Below are positions 22,758 to 31,991 of a DNA stretch of 35,431 nt, piece by piece. Under the pieces are notes generated by a model. It saw only the letters and a program-made list of their open reading frames with translations. It had not been told where the DNA came from and searched no databases. The position numbers and the translations under genes are program-made. Position 1 is the first letter of the stretch; the number at the start of each line of letters is the position of its first letter. Source of the DNA: Longilinea sp. GTDB taxonomy: Bacteria > Chloroflexota > Anaerolineae > Anaerolineales > Anaerolineaceae. The stretch spans positions 1 through 35,431 of the forward strand of contig JAPKMQ010000006.1 in the NCBI GenBank assembly GCA_026645875.1, read 5' to 3'.

Positions 22758-24674
22758 ATGTGTGCATTAACCCGGCGTCCGTTTACAGCGACCCCGCTGA
22801 AGTTGCGCAAGCCCGTTCCATCCGATATCGAGGTCGCGCAGGAATCGGATATTAAACCAATTTCGCAGATCACCGAGGAATTGGGACTTCTCCCGGAGGA
22901 AATTGAGTTTTACGGCCCGTATAAGGCCAAAGTAAAACTGGAAGTGCTGGATCGCCTGAAGGATATCCCGGACGGCAAATACATCGATGTGACCGCCATC
23001 ACGCCGACCCCGCTGGGTGAAGGCAAGACCACCACCACGGTCGGGCTCAGCCAGGCCCTGGGCGCGCTGCTGAACTACCGCGTGATGACCTGCATCCGCC
23101 AGCCCAGCCAGGGTCCCACGTTTGGCATCAAGGGCGGCGCAGCCGGCGGCGGCTACAGCCAGGTGATTCCCATGGAAGAGTTCAACCTGCACCTGACCGG
23201 CGACATTCACGCCATCACCGCGGCCAACAACCTGGTGGCAGCCGCCATCGATGCGCGTATGCTGCACGAATCCGAGGCCACCGACGAGCAGCTTTTCAAC
23301 CGCCTGATCTCGGCTGGCAAGGACGGCAAACGGCGCTTCTCGCGCCTGATGATCGAACGCGTGCGCAAGCTGGGCTTCACCACGGATAACCCGGATGATC
23401 TGACCCCCGAACAACGCAAGCGGCTCTGCCGCTTGGACATCGACCCGAATGCCATCACCTGGCGGCGCGTGATCGATACGAGCGACCGCTTCCTGCGCGG
23501 CATCACGGTCGGCAAGGGACCGGAAGAGGCCGGCCATGAACGCGAGACGGGCTTTGACATCACCGTGGCCAGCGAAATCATGGCCGTGCTGGCGCTGACC
23601 ACCAGCCTGAAGGATATGCGCGAACGATTTGGCCGCATCGTGATTGGCCTGAGCAAAAGCGGCGAGGCCATCACCTGCAGCGACCTGGGCGTTTCGGGCG
23701 CGATGACGGTGCTGATGCGCGACGCGATTAAACCCAACCTGATGCAGACGCTGGAAGGCACACCGGTCTTCGTGCATGCCGGGCCGTTCGCCAATATTGC
23801 GCACGGCAACAGCTCCATCCTGGCTGACCAGATCGCGCTCAAGCTGGCTGATTACGTGGTGACGGAATCGGGCTTCGGCGCCGACATGGGCATGGAGAAA
23901 TTCTTTGACATCAAGTGCCGCACCTCCGGCCTGATCCCTGATGTGGTGGTGCTGGTGGCGACCATCCGCGCGCTGAAGATGCACGGCGGCGGTCCCAAGG
24001 TGGTGGCGGGCAAACCATTGGACAAGGCTTACGTCGATGAGAACCTGGACCTGCTGCGGGCCGGCCTTCCCAACATGATCCATCACATCAAGCTGGCGCG
24101 CAAATACGGCGTGCCGGTGGTGGTGGCGGTGAACAAATTCTTCACCGATACCGACGCGGAGTTGGAACTGGTGCGCAAAGCCGCCGTGGAAGAAGGCGGC
24201 GCGTTTGCGGCGGAAGTGTGCGAACATTGGGAAAAGGGCAGCGGTGGCGCCGTGGAATTGGCAAAGAGAGTTGTTGAAGCCGCCAACCAGCCGAGCAATT
24301 TCCAATTCCTCTACGATTTGAATTTGTCGATCAAGGAAAAGATCGAAATCATCTCGCGCGAGGTATACGGCGCTGACGGCGTGGATTATTCGCCCGAAGC
24401 TGAAGCGCAAATCGCCGAATACACCCGCCTGGGCTTCGACAAGCTGCCCATATGTATGGCCAAAACGCACCTCAGCCTGAGTCACGATCCAAACCTGAAG
24501 GGCGTGCCGACGGGTTTCCGCATCCCCGTGCGCGATATCCGCGCATCCGTCGGAGCGGGTTTCGTTTACCCCATTCTGGGCAAGATGAGCACCATGCCCG
24601 GCCTGCCGACTCGGCCGGCATTCTACGACGTGGACCTGGACATGGAAACGGGGCGCGTGGTCGGGTTGTTCTAA
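22758..24674 (+). CDS. fhs: Formate--tetrahydrofolate ligase
   Basis: [77 protein letters not shown]. Confidence 0.97.
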   Translation: MCALTRRPFTATPLKLRKPVPSDIEVAQESDIKPISQITEELGLLPEEIEFYGPYKAKVKLEVLDRLKDIPDGKYIDVTAITPTPLGEGKTTTTVGLSQALGALLNYRVMTCIRQPSQGPTFGIKGGAAGGGYSQVIPMEEFNLHLTGDIHAITAANNLVAAAIDARMLHESEATDEQLFNRLISAGKDGKRRFSRLMIERVRKLGFTTDNPDDLTPEQRKRLCRLDIDPNAITWRRVIDTSDRFLRGITVGKGPEEAGHERETGFDITVASEIMAVLALTTSLKDMRERFGRIVIGLSKSGEAITCSDLGVSGAMTVLMRDAIKPNLMQTLEGTPVFVHAGPFANIAHGNSSILADQIALKLADYVVTESGFGADMGMEKFFDIKCRTSGLIPDVVVLVATIRALKMHGGGPKVVAGKPLDKAYVDENLDLLRAGLPNMIHHIKLARKYGVPVVVAVNKFFTDTDAELELVRKAAVEEGGAFAAEVCEHWEKGSGGAVELAKRVVEAANQPSNFQFLYDLNLSIKEKIEIISREVYGADGVDYSPEAEAQIAEYTRLGFDKLPICMAKTHLSLSHDPNLKGVPTGFRIPVRDIRASVGAGFVYPILGKMSTMPGLPTRPAFYDVDLDMETGRVVGLF

Positions 24675-24686
24675 TCATTTCAGACT

Positions 24687-24722
24687 AAGCGGGACGGGTG
24701 AGGTTGCCCGTCCCGCTTTTTA
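24687..24722 (+). terminator. Rho-independent terminator after fhs
   Basis: AGCGGGACGGG-tgaggttg-CCCGTCCCGCT-TTTTATT. Confidence 0.9.
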
Positions 24723-24752
24723 TTATGGTATTTCAAAATCGATGATAATAAG

Positions 24753-24783
24753 TTGACAAAAACCCTCTTAAATAGCGTATAAT
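24753..24783 (+). promoter_or_regulatory. Promoter of the XRE-cupin gene
   Basis: TTGACA (24753-24758), 19-nt spacer, TATAAT (24778-24783). Confidence 0.7.
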
Positions 24784-24824
24784 TTTTATGTGACTGTCTG
24801 CATTATTTGTATCTAGGAGGAGCG

Positions 24825-25463
24825 ATGGATATTATCGGCAAGGAAGCCATTTCGGTGGATGTGGGACAAAGGCTGCGCGCTCTGCGTGAGGAACGCGGTG
24901 TATCCATGCGCTCGCTGGCACGCCGCAGCGGATTATCGGCCAACGCGCTCAGCATGATCGAGCGCAATCTCACCTCTCCATCGGTGAGCACCCTGAACAA
25001 ACTGGCCGCGGCGATGGAGGTGCCCATCACGGCGTTTTTTCGGCAGGAGCCCGATCGCAGCAACGTGGTCTTTCGCAAGGCTTCCGAACGCACCCGCGTG
25101 CCATTCATGCGCGGGATCTGGGAAGGCCTGGGCGGTGAATACTTCACCGGACGGGTGGAGGCATTTCTGCTCACGCTGGAAAATGGCGGCAGCAGCGGCC
25201 CAAATGGGATGTTGCACACGGGCCATGAGTTTGTTTTTTGCCTGCGCGGAACGCTGGATTATGACATCGAGGGCCAGCATTATATGTTGGAAGCTGGCGA
25301 CAGCCTGATCTTTGCCGCGCAGTTAAACCACCGCTGGCGCAACCCCGGGCCAACCGTGGTAAATGCCATCATCCTCATTTCCGGGTTCGACGAAAGCGAA
25401 AGGCCCGGCGAATTTCACCTGGCGTCCACAGGGGGCGAAGACCAGTTCACTCCAGAGATCTGA
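24825..25463 (+). CDS. XRE-family transcriptional regulator with C-terminal cupin domain
   Basis: HTH: VGQRLRALREERGVSMRSLARRSGLSANALSMIERNLTSPSVSTLNKLAAAM; cupin-like HTGHEFVFCLRGTLDYDIEGQHYMLEAGDSLIFAAQLNHRWRN; AGGAGG RBS. Confidence 0.92.
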   Translation: MDIIGKEAISVDVGQRLRALREERGVSMRSLARRSGLSANALSMIERNLTSPSVSTLNKLAAAMEVPITAFFRQEPDRSNVVFRKASERTRVPFMRGIWEGLGGEYFTGRVEAFLLTLENGGSSGPNGMLHTGHEFVFCLRGTLDYDIEGQHYMLEAGDSLIFAAQLNHRWRNPGPTVVNAIILISGFDESERPGEFHLASTGGEDQFTPEI

Positions 25464-25465
25464 AC

Positions 25466-25502
25466 CAGCGCGGCGGTGGATCAACCATCGCCGTGCTTTT
25501 TT
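25466..25502 (+). terminator. Rho-independent terminator after the XRE-cupin gene
   Basis: GCGCGGCGGTGG-atcaa-CCATCGCCGTGC-TTTTTT (imperfect stem). Confidence 0.7.
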
Positions 25503-25540
25503 GATCCAAAAAGCAGCAGAACGAATCGCGCGTACCGGGT

Positions 25541-28336
25541 TTACAAGTTCAGCCAGCGGGCGGCCAGGTTGGGCAGGTCACGCAGAGAACCCACCTGGAC
25601 CTTGCATTGCGGCAGCGATTCGATGAACAGTTTGCCGTAGCGTTTGGCCAGGATGCGCCGGTCAAGGATGGCCACCACGCCGCGGTCGGATTGCGTGCGG
25701 ATGAGACGGCCAAAGCCCTGGCGGAAGCGGAGGATGGCTTCGGGCAGGCTGTATTCGTTGAAGGGATCCTCGAAGGTCTCGGAGCGGGCGGCAATGATCG
25801 GATCGGAGGGGACATCGAAGGGCAGTTTAACGATCACCAGCACCGATAGTGCCTCGCCCGGGATATCGACGCCTTCCCAGAAAGCGCGCGTGCCCAACAG
25901 CACGGCACGGTCGGTCTCGCGGAAGGTTTCCAACAGGGTGTTGGTGGATGCGCCTTCGCCCTGTTCGTATAGTTGAATATCCTGATCGGCCAGCGCAGGG
26001 CCGATGGCCTGTGCGGTGCGTTTGAGCTGTGCGTAGGAGGTGAAGAGCGCCAGCAGCCTTCCGCCGGTGGAGGAGGCCAGGCGCACCAGCGATTGCTCAA
26101 CGGCACGCTGGTACGCGCCGGCATCCGACGGCTCAGGGATGTCATTGGCCAGGAACAGCAGCGCGGCGCTTTCGTAGTCAAACGGCGAACCGACCACCAG
26201 TTCATCGGCTTCGTCAGCGTTCAGGCGGTTGCGTAAATATTCAAATTCGTTGTTGGTGGTCAGTGTGGCTGAGGTGACGATGACGCTGGCTTTTTCGTGC
26301 CAGAGGTATTTTTCCATCAGCGGACCGACGTGCAGCGGCGCCACCTGCAGGATGATACGGCTGTTGTTGGGTGGAACCTCGGCCCAGTAAATGGAACCGG
26401 CATCCGGCGAGGCGATCATGCCGCCCAGGTAGGCGTTGGCCTCATTCAGACGGCGGGCCAGCGTGCTCAGCACGCCGATGTTGTCTTCCAGTTCTTCGCT
26501 GTGCACATCCAATTCGGAAAAAGATTGGATCATTTGATTGAGCAGGTTTAGCAGCAGCTTGTACGTTTCGCTGGCGGTATCCCAGGCCATTTCCACGTCG
26601 CTCCAGGCGGGCAGGGTGCGGGTGGAGGCTTGAATGCGCACCTGTTGGCCGTAATTGCTGACCGGCTGGCCATCGCGCATGGACCCAAGGAACCCGTCAA
26701 CCGCCTGGAAGACCTGGGTCAGGTCGTGTTCGAGCCGAAAGCCGAGGTCGGTGAGGCGCTGCACGGCCTGGTTCAGGGCGGCAAAATCAGATGGGCGCAG
26801 CAGGTTGCGCGTGAGGGTGAGCAGGCGGCCAAGCGAACCGGAGCTCGTGCCGCCCATTTCGCGCAGCAGGCGCTGCAGGTCGCCCTGGCTGACGCGGAAA
26901 CTGAGCGCGGAGGTGGTGGCGGATTCCAGATGGTGGCCTTCATCGACAATCAGGTAGTTGTACTCGGGCAACACGCGGCTGCCAGTGACCACGTCGGAGA
27001 GCAGCAAGGCGTGGTTGACCACCAGCAAGTGCGCGCTTTGCGCGGCCTGGCGGGCCATGAAGAACGGGCACGCGCCGCCGGAGCGGCCCATGCACACTTC
27101 GGCTTTGCAGCCTTCGTCTTCGGCTGAAATGCGCGACCAGATATCGCGTTCAACCGGGCCGTTCAGGTTGATCTCGTTGCGGTCGCCCTGGCCACCTTCG
27201 TTCAGCCAGACCAGCACCTTGGCCAGCACGCGCATTTCCTCGGCGCTTTCGGGGCCGCGCTGGCGCAGTGTTTCCAGCCGGCGCGGGCATAGATAGTTGG
27301 AACGGCCTTTCAGCACCGCCGCGCGCAGGTCAATATCCAGCGCAGCGCGCATGTCGGGGATGTCTTTCTTGATGAGTTGATCCTGCAACGTGATGGTGTT
27401 GGTGGAAATGACCACGCGCGTGTTGTTTTGGTAGGCCCACAGCGCCGCCGGAACCAGATATGCAAATGACTTACCGGTGCCGGTGCCGGCTTCCACCATC
27501 AGATGGTATCCCTCAGAGAGCGCCTGGGCTACCGAACGGGTCATCTCCACCTGCTGAGGACGGTATTCGAAGCTCTTGAAATAGCGCGAGAAAACGCCGC
27601 CGTGTTCCAGGATGGCCGCGGCCTCATCGGGGTTGAGCGGGATTGGATTGGCGGCTGGGGTCAGCGGCGGAGCGAGCAGCTCGCCGTTTTCATGAAACAG
27701 CGCACCATAATCCCCAGTGCCGCCGCGGCGGGGCGGGATGGGTTGGCGGACGCGCGCGCGCAGAATCTGTTCGAATAGCCAGCCCGCGCCCCATTCGAGC
27801 GGTTCAGACAGGCGTACGAACTCGGCTAGCAGCTCGAGCGGCAGTGCCAGGGTTTTGTCGTACAGACGGGTGAACACAGCGTGCGCCAGGCGGGCGTCGT
27901 CGAGCGCGCGGTGCGAGTTCGGGATGAGAATGCCCATCTGCTGGCCGAGCGTGCCCAGGTTATAGCGGCTGGAGGTGGGTAGCAGCACGGAGGCCAGTTC
28001 GTAGGTGTCCACGACCTCGTTCAGCTTGAGGATGTTATAGCGTTGCAGAAAGGCAAGGTCAAAGCCGACGTTGTGGCCGACCACGGGCGCCGTGCCGACA
28101 AAATCAGCCAGATCGTTCAGGATGGCTCGTATGGGCGGGGCGTTGCGCACCATCTCGTTGGTGATGCCAGTGAGCTGGGTGATCATGGGCGGGATGGGCC
28201 GCCCCGGGTTGATCAGCGAAGACCATTCGGCCTCCACCCGGTGGCCGTTGAAGCGCACAGCCGCAATTTCAATGATGGCATCAGCCTGGGAATCCAGACC
28301 GGTGGTTTCAATATCAATGGACACAAGTGAAGGCAT
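25541..28336 (-). CDS. dinG: DinG-family helicase fused to N-terminal DnaQ-like (DEDDh) exonuclease
   Basis: MPSLVSIDIETTGLDSQADAIIEIAAVRF, VGHNVGFDLAFL, HRALDDARLAHAVF (exonuclease); VEAGTGTGKSFAYLVPAALWA and VDEGHHLE (helicase). Confidence 0.92.
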   Translation of the reverse strand: MPSLVSIDIETTGLDSQADAIIEIAAVRFNGHRVEAEWSSLINPGRPIPPMITQLTGITNEMVRNAPPIRAILNDLADFVGTAPVVGHNVGFDLAFLQRYNILKLNEVVDTYELASVLLPTSSRYNLGTLGQQMGILIPNSHRALDDARLAHAVFTRLYDKTLALPLELLAEFVRLSEPLEWGAGWLFEQILRARVRQPIPPRRGGTGDYGALFHENGELLAPPLTPAANPIPLNPDEAAAILEHGGVFSRYFKSFEYRPQQVEMTRSVAQALSEGYHLMVEAGTGTGKSFAYLVPAALWAYQNNTRVVISTNTITLQDQLIKKDIPDMRAALDIDLRAAVLKGRSNYLCPRRLETLRQRGPESAEEMRVLAKVLVWLNEGGQGDRNEINLNGPVERDIWSRISAEDEGCKAEVCMGRSGGACPFFMARQAAQSAHLLVVNHALLLSDVVTGSRVLPEYNYLIVDEGHHLESATTSALSFRVSQGDLQRLLREMGGTSSGSLGRLLTLTRNLLRPSDFAALNQAVQRLTDLGFRLEHDLTQVFQAVDGFLGSMRDGQPVSNYGQQVRIQASTRTLPAWSDVEMAWDTASETYKLLLNLLNQMIQSFSELDVHSEELEDNIGVLSTLARRLNEANAYLGGMIASPDAGSIYWAEVPPNNSRIILQVAPLHVGPLMEKYLWHEKASVIVTSATLTTNNEFEYLRNRLNADEADELVVGSPFDYESAALLFLANDIPEPSDAGAYQRAVEQSLVRLASSTGGRLLALFTSYAQLKRTAQAIGPALADQDIQLYEQGEGASTNTLLETFRETDRAVLLGTRAFWEGVDIPGEALSVLVIVKLPFDVPSDPIIAARSETFEDPFNEYSLPEAILRFRQGFGRLIRTQSDRGVVAILDRRILAKRYGKLFIESLPQCKVQVGSLRDLPNLAARWLNL

Positions 28337-28339
28337 AGG

Positions 28340-28357
28340 CTGGATTATACCATCCAG
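28340..28357 (-). promoter_or_regulatory. Extended -10 / inverted-repeat element of dinG (CTGGATGGTATAATCCAG)
   Basis: TGGTATAAT ends 7 nt before the ATG at 28336; identical 18-mer at 34278-34295. Confidence 0.6.
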
Positions 28358-28375
28358 CATGCCCGCCGCCCGGTA

Positions 28376-29518
28376 TCAGACCGGGATCAAGCCATTTGGA
28401 GGCAGCGCCTGTCTGGAGGAGAAAGCGCTGATTTCCTCGCACACTGCTGCCAAATCGGCAGCGCTCATCTCGGGCCGCATAGGCAGGCTGAGGACTTCAC
28501 GGGCTGCGCATTCGCTCGCAGGCAGACCGCCTGGCGGCAGCGGCAGGTCACGGTATGCCGATTGAAGATGGACCGGCACCGGGTAATGCACTTGCGTTTG
28601 AATGCCCTGCGCAGCCAGGTGCGAACGCAGCTCATCGCGCTGCGTATGGCGGATGACGTATTGGTGGTAAACATGGCGCGAACCCGCTGGCTCGGTCGGA
28701 AGGACCACGCCGCACCCGGCCAACCCGTTTGAATAAAGCGCTGCCAGGGCGCGTCGGCGTTCAGTCCATTCCTCAAGGTGGCGCAATTTGACCCTTAAGA
28801 CAGCGGCCTGAATTTCATCCATCCGCGAATTGACGCCCCTGATGTCGCTGCAATTGCGTTCGCGCCAGCCGTATTGTCTCAATTTGCGGACGCGTTCATC
28901 CAGTCTGGCGTCGTTGGTTAACACAGCGCCGCCATCGCCCATGGCGCCGAGATTCTTGGTTGGATAGAAGCTGAAGGCGGCGAGGTGTCCCAGCGAACCG
29001 ACCGGTCGTCCGTGATAGCGAGCTCCATGCGCCTGGCTGCAATCTTCGATCACCCGCAGGTTGCGCCTTTGCGCAATGTCCAGGATCGGTTCGAGATCGG
29101 CCGGACATCCATAGAGATGCACCGGTAGGATGGCGCGGGTGCGCGGGCCAACGGCTGCCTCGATCTTTTCCGGATCGATGGTGAAGCTGCGTGGGTCGAT
29201 ATCCACCAGCACCGGGCTCGCGCCGCTGAGTTCGATCGCGGCTATGCAAGCCACGGCTGTATGTGCGATGGTGATCACTTCATCGCCGGGGCCAATTTCA
29301 CAGGCGCGCAAGGCCAGTTGGATGGCATCCGTCCCCGACCCAACAGCCGCCGCGTAGGCCACTCCGCTGTAGGTTGAAAATTCAGCCTCAAATTTCCCGG
29401 TCTCCGCGCCCAGCAGATATTGCCCTGAAGACAGAACACGTGCCACCGCCTCATCGATCTCGCTTTGAATAGCATGGTACTGTGCCTGTAGATCCACGGC
29501 TTTGATGGATTGCATCAC
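28376..29518 (-). CDS. DegT/DnrJ/EryC1/StrS family sugar aminotransferase
   Basis: VDLQAQYHAIQSEIDEAV, VGSGTDAIQLALRACEIGPGDEVI, FYPTKNLGAMGDGGAV (PLP lysine). Confidence 0.93.
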   Translation of the reverse strand: MMQSIKAVDLQAQYHAIQSEIDEAVARVLSSGQYLLGAETGKFEAEFSTYSGVAYAAAVGSGTDAIQLALRACEIGPGDEVITIAHTAVACIAAIELSGASPVLVDIDPRSFTIDPEKIEAAVGPRTRAILPVHLYGCPADLEPILDIAQRRNLRVIEDCSQAHGARYHGRPVGSLGHLAAFSFYPTKNLGAMGDGGAVLTNDARLDERVRKLRQYGWRERNCSDIRGVNSRMDEIQAAVLRVKLRHLEEWTERRRALAALYSNGLAGCGVVLPTEPAGSRHVYHQYVIRHTQRDELRSHLAAQGIQTQVHYPVPVHLQSAYRDLPLPPGGLPASECAAREVLSLPMRPEMSAADLAAVCEEISAFSSRQALPPNGLIPV

Positions 29519-30507
29519 CAGTAGTGCTCCTGATTCTGGCGGAAGAAGTCGATCGTGCGGGTCAGACCCGCAGTTAAGGAGACACGCGGTTGCCAGCCCA
29601 AATGCCGCTGGATTTTCGAGAAATTGGCCTGGTAGTCGCCGATATCAATCCGTCGGCGCTCTTCAGGAAACGGCGTTAGCATGCGGCTGCCGCCACCTGC
29701 CACCTCGATCATCCGGTCAGCCAGATCGATTAATCGCACAGCTTCGGATCCTCCGAGGTTATAGACTTGCCCGTTGGAAACCGGATTGGCGGCAGCCAGC
29801 AATATGGCTTCTACCACATCGTCCACGAAATTAGGGTCGCGGATTTGGGTTCCCTGGCCATACACCGGGATGGGTTTTCCTTCAATGATCCGGCGGATCC
29901 ACAGGCCGATAAAATTCAAATGTCCATCCCGACAGCGCATGCGCGGCCCGTAAACGTTGGTCATGCGAAGGCTGCACGCATTCAAACCGAAGATGCGATG
30001 TGCCACGAGATGATACAATTCGCCGGCCCGTTTGGAAATTCCGTTATAGTCCACCGGGTCGATGGGGTGGCTTTCGTCGACGGGCAATTGGCGCACCTGG
30101 CCATAGGATTGGCGTGTGCCGGCATAGATGATTTTGATGACCGGATTGAATTTCCGGCAGGCTTCCACGATGCGTAACTGGCAGCGGGCGTTGATTTCGA
30201 GATCGGCAAGCGGGTCTTCCATACTCCCGGCATGACTGGCCTGACCGGCCAGGTTGAACAAATAATCCTGCCCGACGATCATCCTCTCGATCACCTGCGC
30301 TTCCCGCAGGTCGGCAACGTTCAAATCGACTTGATCGCCGATGCCATCCAGGTTGAAGGGGTTGGCTCCCATACCGCGGTTGCCCGAATCAACGATGCTG
30401 ACCCGTGCGCCCAGGGAGACCAGGCGGTGCGCCAGATTGCTGCCGATGAAGCCCATGCCCCCGGTGATCAGCGCACGTTTTTCTTCGAAGAGGTTGGTAA
30501 GTTCCAT
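29515..30507 (-). CDS. NAD-dependent epimerase/dehydratase (extended SDR)
   Basis: ALITGGMGFIGSNLAHRLVSLGARV (Rossmann), NLAGQASHAGSMEDP, LRMTNVYGPRM. Confidence 0.9.
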   Translation of the reverse strand: MELTNLFEEKRALITGGMGFIGSNLAHRLVSLGARVSIVDSGNRGMGANPFNLDGIGDQVDLNVADLREAQVIERMIVGQDYLFNLAGQASHAGSMEDPLADLEINARCQLRIVEACRKFNPVIKIIYAGTRQSYGQVRQLPVDESHPIDPVDYNGISKRAGELYHLVAHRIFGLNACSLRMTNVYGPRMRCRDGHLNFIGLWIRRIIEGKPIPVYGQGTQIRDPNFVDDVVEAILLAAANPVSNGQVYNLGGSEAVRLIDLADRMIEVAGGGSRMLTPFPEERRRIDIGDYQANFSKIQRHLGWQPRVSLTAGLTRTIDFFRQNQEHYW

Positions 30508-31247
30508 GGTGTGTTTTTCGTGAGTTTGTTTTTCAACTCCAGGTCGCGCCACAGGGTGATTAAATGGCGGGCTGTCCGCAAAAGCCGCCGCCAGTTGAAA
30601 AACTGGGAGATGCCGTACTGGCGGTGGTAATGCGAGACCGGCACCTCAGCGAAATGATACCCGGCGTTCTGGATTTTCCAGATCATCTCGACACAGATTG
30701 AACCGGTGTTGCTTTCAAGGTGGATGACATCGAAGATCGCGCGGCGCATTAAGCGGAAATCACAGTCCACATCCTTCAGCCGCAAGCCGAAAGCGAACTT
30801 CACCATCCAGTTGTAAATTCCGCCGAGGATGATGCGAATCCACGGGTCATTCCGGCTAGTTTTGTAACCGTTCACCACATCCACCGAATCGTGCAGGCCA
30901 TTGACCAGCCGGTCCAATTCAAGCGGGTTATATTGCGCGTCGCCATCCGTGTAAAAGATCCAATCCCGGGAGGAAGCCTCGAACGCGCTCGTGAGCGCTG
31001 CCCCGTATCCGCAATTCTGCGGGTGTTGAATCACGCGTAATTCCGGCACCAACTGTGAGATTTCCGCCAGGACAGCAGCGGTATGATCGCGGCTGCCGTC
31101 GTCCACGACAATGATTTCAAAATCATCCGTGATTTGCCGCGCAGCGATTCGCGCGGTGAGCACCATGCTGGCAATGGTGCCGCCGTCGTTATAAGCCGGG
31201 AAGCAGATACTAAGGGAATTGATCCGGTCTTTGGCTTCAATGTTCAT
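30468..31247 (-). CDS. Family 2 glycosyltransferase (dolichol-phosphate mannosyltransferase-like)
   Basis: LSICFPAYNDGGTIASMV, FEIIVVDDGSRDHTAAVL, WIFYTDGDAQYNPLELDRLV. Confidence 0.92.
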   Translation of the reverse strand: MNIEAKDRINSLSICFPAYNDGGTIASMVLTARIAARQITDDFEIIVVDDGSRDHTAAVLAEISQLVPELRVIQHPQNCGYGAALTSAFEASSRDWIFYTDGDAQYNPLELDRLVNGLHDSVDVVNGYKTSRNDPWIRIILGGIYNWMVKFAFGLRLKDVDCDFRLMRRAIFDVIHLESNTGSICVEMIWKIQNAGYHFAEVPVSHYHRQYGISQFFNWRRLLRTARHLITLWRDLELKNKLTKNTPWNLPTSSKKNVR

Positions 31248-31989
31248 TAAAACCATCTTTTTGGGCGATCGCGACCACGCTCAGGCCAAAGGGCAGGCCC
31301 TGACTGGTGGCAATGGGGGCTTCGGCCGAGAGGATGCGCGTGAGCAGCGGATTGAAGAGCCCCGCTCCAAGCGTCAGGTCGGATGAGCCGGTTGCCGGGG
31401 GAAAGACGCGCTCAAGCAGACGCTTGAGGATAGCCAGGGGAAAGAGAAAGGTGTTAGCATAGGTGATGTGCAGCAGACGCAGACCGCTTATCTCGAGCAG
31501 GTTGGATAGGGAACGCGCGTCAAACCGGCGGCCCGTGTGGACGGCCTGATCGTGGTGCCCGCGCAGCCAGTCATATGCCGGCAGCCTGAGGAGGAGTTTG
31601 CCAGCCGGCCGCAGTATGCGCTTGAACTCTGCAAGGGCGGCGGCCGGGCTGTCCACGCCGCGCTCATAAAGCACATCAAAACAGGTGATCAGGTCAAACG
31701 ACCCAGAGGGGAAGGGCAGCGCGGTCACTGAAGCCTGGGCGATCTGATTGATTGCCCGCTCCTGACAGTAGCGCAAGGCAAGGGTCGAGGAATCGCAGCC
31801 GGTTACCTGCCCGTAACGGGGAAGGCAGGCAGCCATGGCGCCTCCGGTACCGCAGCCGGCGTCCAGGATTTGCATATCACCATTCTGCATATACCGATCG
31901 AGCATCGCGCGAGTAATGGCCTGCATACCGAGGTACCACCAATGCACCTGCTCGGCCTGATACATGCGTTCATATTCCGTGGGGTCCAA
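31237..31989 (-). CDS. Class I SAM-dependent methyltransferase
   Basis: MQILDAGCGTGGAMAACL, GSFDLITCFDVLYE. Confidence 0.9.
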   Translation of the reverse strand: MDPTEYERMYQAEQVHWWYLGMQAITRAMLDRYMQNGDMQILDAGCGTGGAMAACLPRYGQVTGCDSSTLALRYCQERAINQIAQASVTALPFPSGSFDLITCFDVLYERGVDSPAAALAEFKRILRPAGKLLLRLPAYDWLRGHHDQAVHTGRRFDARSLSNLLEISGLRLLHITYANTFLFPLAILKRLLERVFPPATGSSDLTLGAGLFNPLLTRILSAEAPIATSQGLPFGLSVVAIAQKDGFNEH

Positions 31990-31991
31990 TG

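Noticed and set aside
22767-24485. 572-aa minus-strand ORF antisense to fhs
   Set aside because: Mirror of the Fhs coding frame; no RBS or family motif.
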